Shown piece after piece: positions 61,646-64,000 of a stretch of 64,000 nucleotides of DNA (positions within the stretch are counted from its first letter, which is position 1; the number at the start of each line of letters is the position of its first letter). The notes under the pieces are model-generated. The model was not told where the DNA came from and did no database searches. It saw only the letters and a list, made by a program, of their open reading frames with translations. A program made the position numbers and the translations under genes. Origin of the DNA: Kribbella solani (GTDB lineage Bacteria; Actinomycetota; Actinomycetes; Propionibacteriales; Kribbellaceae); assembly GCF_014205295.1 (NCBI RefSeq), contig NZ_JACHNF010000001.1:3224001-3288000 (forward strand), given 5' to 3'.

Positions 61646-62445
61646 AGACGGTCGTCATTACCGGCGGCACTTCCGGTATCGGCGCGGCCCTCGCCCGTAC
61701 GTACGTGGAACGAGGCAATCGAGTCGTCGTCATCGGGCCGGACCTCGCGAAAGGACACCGGTTTCTCGAACTGGCCGGGGATCTCGGGCGGTTCATCCAG
61801 GCCGACCTCAGCCTGGTCAGCGAGAACCGGCGGGTCATCAACGTACTGGAGGAGGTGACCCCAGTGATCGACGCGCTGGTCCTGTGCGCACGCTTTTTCC
61901 GCTCTCACCGGCTGGTGACCACCGAGGGTTTCGAGCACAATTTCGCCCTCTTCTACCTGAGCCGCTTCCTGCTCTCGTACGGCCTGGCCAACCGAATGGA
62001 ATCTGCCGAGAGTCCCGTGATCATGAACGTCGCAGGCCCCGGCGTCGGCCCACCAACAGTGAACTGGGAGGACCTCGGCCTCGAACACAGCTACGACGGC
62101 TGGGCCGCCATGGCTCAAGGCGGCCGCCTGAACGACCTCCTCGGAGTCTCGTTCGCCACGGGACTGCGGCGGGTGCGCTACGTCCTGCACTTCCCCGGCG
62201 GCACCAAGACTGGTTTCGCGGGGGAATTCGACCCCGCCACCGCCGCACAAATCGCCGACATGAAACGCACCGCCCAGCCGATCGACCAAGCCATCGCGCC
62301 GATCATCAACCTCCTCGAGAACCCACCCCGAGACCCCCTGAGCGCCTTCATGCTCGACACCCAACTCAGCCTCCATCACCCCACCTTCAATCCAGCGGCA
62401 GCGGCCCACCTCAACCGACTCACCAGGCGCCTACTACCGGCGTAG
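61642..62445 (+). CDS. Short-chain dehydrogenase-like protein with degenerate active site
   Basis: A 267-residue SDR-fold protein. The NADP motif is intact, VVITGGTSGIGAALARTYVE. The usual catalytic Y-x-x-x-K is not: the aligned segment is YDGWAAMAQGGRLNDLLG, where Tyr and Lys positions read Met and Gly. The N-x-A-G region is ALVLCARFF. Possibly a binding or quinone-reducing protein and not a classical dehydrogenase. Translationally coupled to the MFS gene. Confidence 0.85.
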   Translation: MKTVVITGGTSGIGAALARTYVERGNRVVVIGPDLAKGHRFLELAGDLGRFIQADLSLVSENRRVINVLEEVTPVIDALVLCARFFRSHRLVTTEGFEHNFALFYLSRFLLSYGLANRMESAESPVIMNVAGPGVGPPTVNWEDLGLEHSYDGWAAMAQGGRLNDLLGVSFATGLRRVRYVLHFPGGTKTGFAGEFDPATAAQIADMKRTAQPIDQAIAPIINLLENPPRDPLSAFMLDTQLSLHHPTFNPAAAAHLNRLTRRLLPA

Positions 62446-62507
62446 CCACCACCCGGAGCCAGTTGAACCAGACGCGAGGTTACGCTCTGTCAGCCTTCGC
62501 TGGATCT

Positions 62508-62530
62508 CGCTCAGCTCGGCGAACTGAGCG
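62508..62530. terminator. Hairpin between the convergent SDR and NlpC-like genes
   Basis: CGCTCAG (62508-62514) and CTGAGCG (62524-62530) form a 7-bp stem in the 99-bp convergent gap. No T-tract. Weak support. Confidence 0.45.
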
Positions 62531-62544
62531 GGAGCTGGGTAGTT

Positions 62545-62979
62545 CTAACTGTCAGGCGGAGAGGTGGCGATGACGCGCTTGATTCCGATGAGGCTCTGGT
62601 AGCGCTCGCGTTTCGCGAACTCTGGCATCTCCCAGACGGCCGGGCGTCCTGCCTCCGCGCACAGGTGAAGTACGCGTCCCTCTTCCGCCCAGATCCCCAC
62701 GTGGGCGCCATATGCATCGTTTGTCGCGTTGAACAGCAACAGATCGAGCGGCCGCGCAACTCGTACGCGAATCGTGGCCTGCGTGTCGCTCCAGAGTTCG
62801 CTGGATCGCAGAGCCGGTATCGCTAAGCCGAAGTGCCGGAGAACCTCGTACGCGAACAGCTGACAGTTCGCGCCCAGCGCAAGCCCGGGACGATCGCGTA
62901 CCGCGCTGGAACCCGGAAACCGCGCGCCCACGTACCGCACGCCCCAGAAAGCGGCCGGCAGTTGGTCGAACAACCTCAA
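62545..62979 (-). CDS. NlpC/P60-like cysteine peptidase-fold protein
   Basis: The 144-residue protein has the core of an NlpC/P60-type fold: Cys in GLALGANCQLFAYEVLRHF and His in YGAHVGIWAEEGRVLHLCA. It is shorter than usual and has no signal peptide, so a cytoplasmic amidase or deubiquitinase-like role is possible. It overlaps the NUDIX gene (ATGA), forming an operon. Confidence 0.75.
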   Translation of the reverse strand: MRLFDQLPAAFWGVRYVGARFPGSSAVRDRPGLALGANCQLFAYEVLRHFGLAIPALRSSELWSDTQATIRVRVARPLDLLLFNATNDAYGAHVGIWAEEGRVLHLCAEAGRPAVWEMPEFAKRERYQSLIGIKRVIATSPPDS

Positions 62980-63404
62980 TCGTCCGATGCTTCGGGGCGT
63001 GGCGTTTGACCCGCCTCGATAGCGCTGAGGATGCTCGGCAGGCCGGCCGGGTGTGCCAGTTTCAAGTCCGCGAGTTCACTCGGCCGGAACCAGCGCAGGT
63101 CGTCGTGCTCCTCCGGCTCGGCGTTGACCGGTTCTCCGTCCCAGCGCGTGATGAGGAACGCGTACATGTCGAGGTTCGGGTCACTGATCCTCATCGGGAC
63201 GGGCACGGGGTCGTGTACCTGAACCCCGAGTTCTTCAAGACACTCCCGCCTAACCGCCTGCCGAGGCGACTCACCCTCCTCAACATGACCACCGACAAGG
63301 TCCCAACAGTCCGGATACACCCGCCGCGCCGGATGCCGATGCACCAACAACACAAGGCCGTCCCGCACCAACACACCAACCGCAATCCGCACCCGTTCAA
63401 CCAC
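62976..63404 (-). CDS. NUDIX hydrolase
   Basis: A 142-residue protein with the NUDIX box GGHVEEGESPRQAVRRECLE-ELGV. It starts VERVRIAVGVLVRDGLVLLV. Substrate unknown, a nucleoside diphosphate derivative. Operon with the NlpC-like gene and preceded 9 bp upstream by a membrane protein gene. Confidence 0.92.
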   Translation of the reverse strand: MVERVRIAVGVLVRDGLVLLVHRHPARRVYPDCWDLVGGHVEEGESPRQAVRRECLEELGVQVHDPVPVPMRISDPNLDMYAFLITRWDGEPVNAEPEEHDDLRWFRPSELADLKLAHPAGLPSILSAIEAGQTPRPEASDD

Positions 63405-63413
63405 AACCCCACC

Positions 63414-63839
63414 CTAACCGCGAACACCCTCCCCCAACCGCTGGATCGCTGCGGGTGGATCATCTGCAAGGTAGAGGATCCTGAGCGGGGCCGCATAGCG
63501 GCTGCCTGGGTCAGGGCGCTGATGCTCCTCATCGCGCGGGATCGGCGTACCCGAATCGATCCACGCCAGCGCTGTTCGAATGCGCTGCTGATCCGCGGAC
63601 TTGAATTCGACTCGCACGTCCGCGAGCTGAGGAGCGCCCCTCCCAACCTGGACATCCAGAATCACGGAATCCGCTCCTGCATGAACACCCGAGCTCAAGA
63701 AGTCCTGGGCCGGGTCAGCCCGGGACGTCAGCTCGATCACCGCGATCCCCCCGTAGCCAGTACACACCGCAGCGACCATCCCGAGCCACGTCATCGGCTG
63801 CCTGGCGAACTCACTCCACCGCACGCGCAATGATCGCAT
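63414..63839 (-). CDS. Hypothetical membrane-anchored small protein
   Basis: A 141-residue product with a basic N-terminus and one membrane segment (PMTWLGMVAAVCTGYGGIAV), then a soluble part with QVGRGAPQLADVRVEFKS and a Pro/Asp-rich tail. No family recognised. It lies 9 bp upstream of the NUDIX gene, so probably the first gene of that operon. Confidence 0.65.
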   Translation of the reverse strand: MRSLRVRWSEFARQPMTWLGMVAAVCTGYGGIAVIELTSRADPAQDFLSSGVHAGADSVILDVQVGRGAPQLADVRVEFKSADQQRIRTALAWIDSGTPIPRDEEHQRPDPGSRYAAPLRILYLADDPPAAIQRLGEGVRG

Positions 63840-64000
63840 CTCACCGACGGATACCTGTCAAGCACACGGCTCATCCCCTTGCACACAACGGCCTTTTAGA
63901 CCGGGACGGTTCGGAGTCGGCTGCAGAAAAGCCATTGGTGTACAGGCAAGTGCGGCGCCACGCTGAACGATGCACCCGACCTTCCAGCGCGATCATGGTC
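63840..64000. other. No gene seen
   Basis: The last 161 bp contain no frame or structure that I can support; they probably hold the promoter of the minus-strand operon. Confidence 0.6.

Overview
The window is high-GC DNA with strongly GC-ending codons, frequent GTG and TTG starts, many ATGA or GTGA gene overlaps and several probably leaderless transcripts. Together with AfsR/BTAD-type regulators, an IdeR-type iron box and a very large set of regulators and efflux pumps, this points to a free-living soil actinomycete. The Kribbella/Nocardioides group is my best guess, which is an inference and not a search result. I see no tRNA or rRNA genes, no insertion sequence, no prophage and no CRISPR array; this is chromosomal sequence.

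Layout. 0-14.5 kb is a housekeeping block: rpsT, holA, comEC, comEA, degV, leuS. An isochorismatase-family hydrolase is inserted on the opposite strand between holA and comEC, and a large HTH-NTPase regulator and a YjbQ protein sit between degV and leuS. The degV-regulator gap of about 860 bp holds a strong hairpin and a compact three-way-junction fold that may be a structured RNA. leuS has a leader region with an eight-codon leader peptide carrying three consecutive Leu codons, followed by an intrinsic terminator. 14.5-24.4 kb carries a PhyH dioxygenase/AraC pair, a sodium:solute symporter with a small membrane partner, a two-component system, an EEP-family phosphatase/nuclease and an iron-siderophore binding lipoprotein under an iron box. 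24.4-36.2 kb holds a DHA3-type efflux pump behind a five-codon leader ORF and a ribosome-binding-site-sequestering fold, a TerC protein behind a yybP-ykoY-like manganese riboswitch, an arsenic cluster (arsR, acr3, arsC and a divergent flavoprotein), a TetR/EmrB-like efflux pair, and a three-gene cassette of a 14-cysteine protein, a Tat-exported protein and a MauE-like membrane protein.

36.2-52.3 kb has a secreted PQQ-type sugar dehydrogenase, a small putative caspase-fold protein next to a NUDIX protein with a perfect 30-bp minisatellite, a GNAT enzyme, an XRE-cupin regulator with a divergent MFS pump, a BTAD-NTPase regulator facing a DrrAB-like ABC exporter, a DUF4097 protein and an XRE/MmyB regulator divergent from an MFS pump. 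52.3-64 kb has a TetR-controlled 2-oxoacid dehydrogenase operon whose E1-beta gene is frameshifted, a peptidase E homologue, a pair of unknown proteins with hydrophobic C-termini ending in Cys, an Rrf2 regulator with two matching operator sites that probably controls an MFS-SDR operon, and an NlpC-like/NUDIX pair.

Three themes recur. First, regulation by 5' RNA leaders (leuS, the DHA3 pump, terC). Second, efflux pumps with local regulators: nine exporters in 64 kb. Third, short tandem repeats, both in-frame in coding sequence (comEA, comEC, NUDIX, XRE-cupin, E2) and as duplications of gene 3' ends. All functions are assigned from reading protein motifs; no database search was run.
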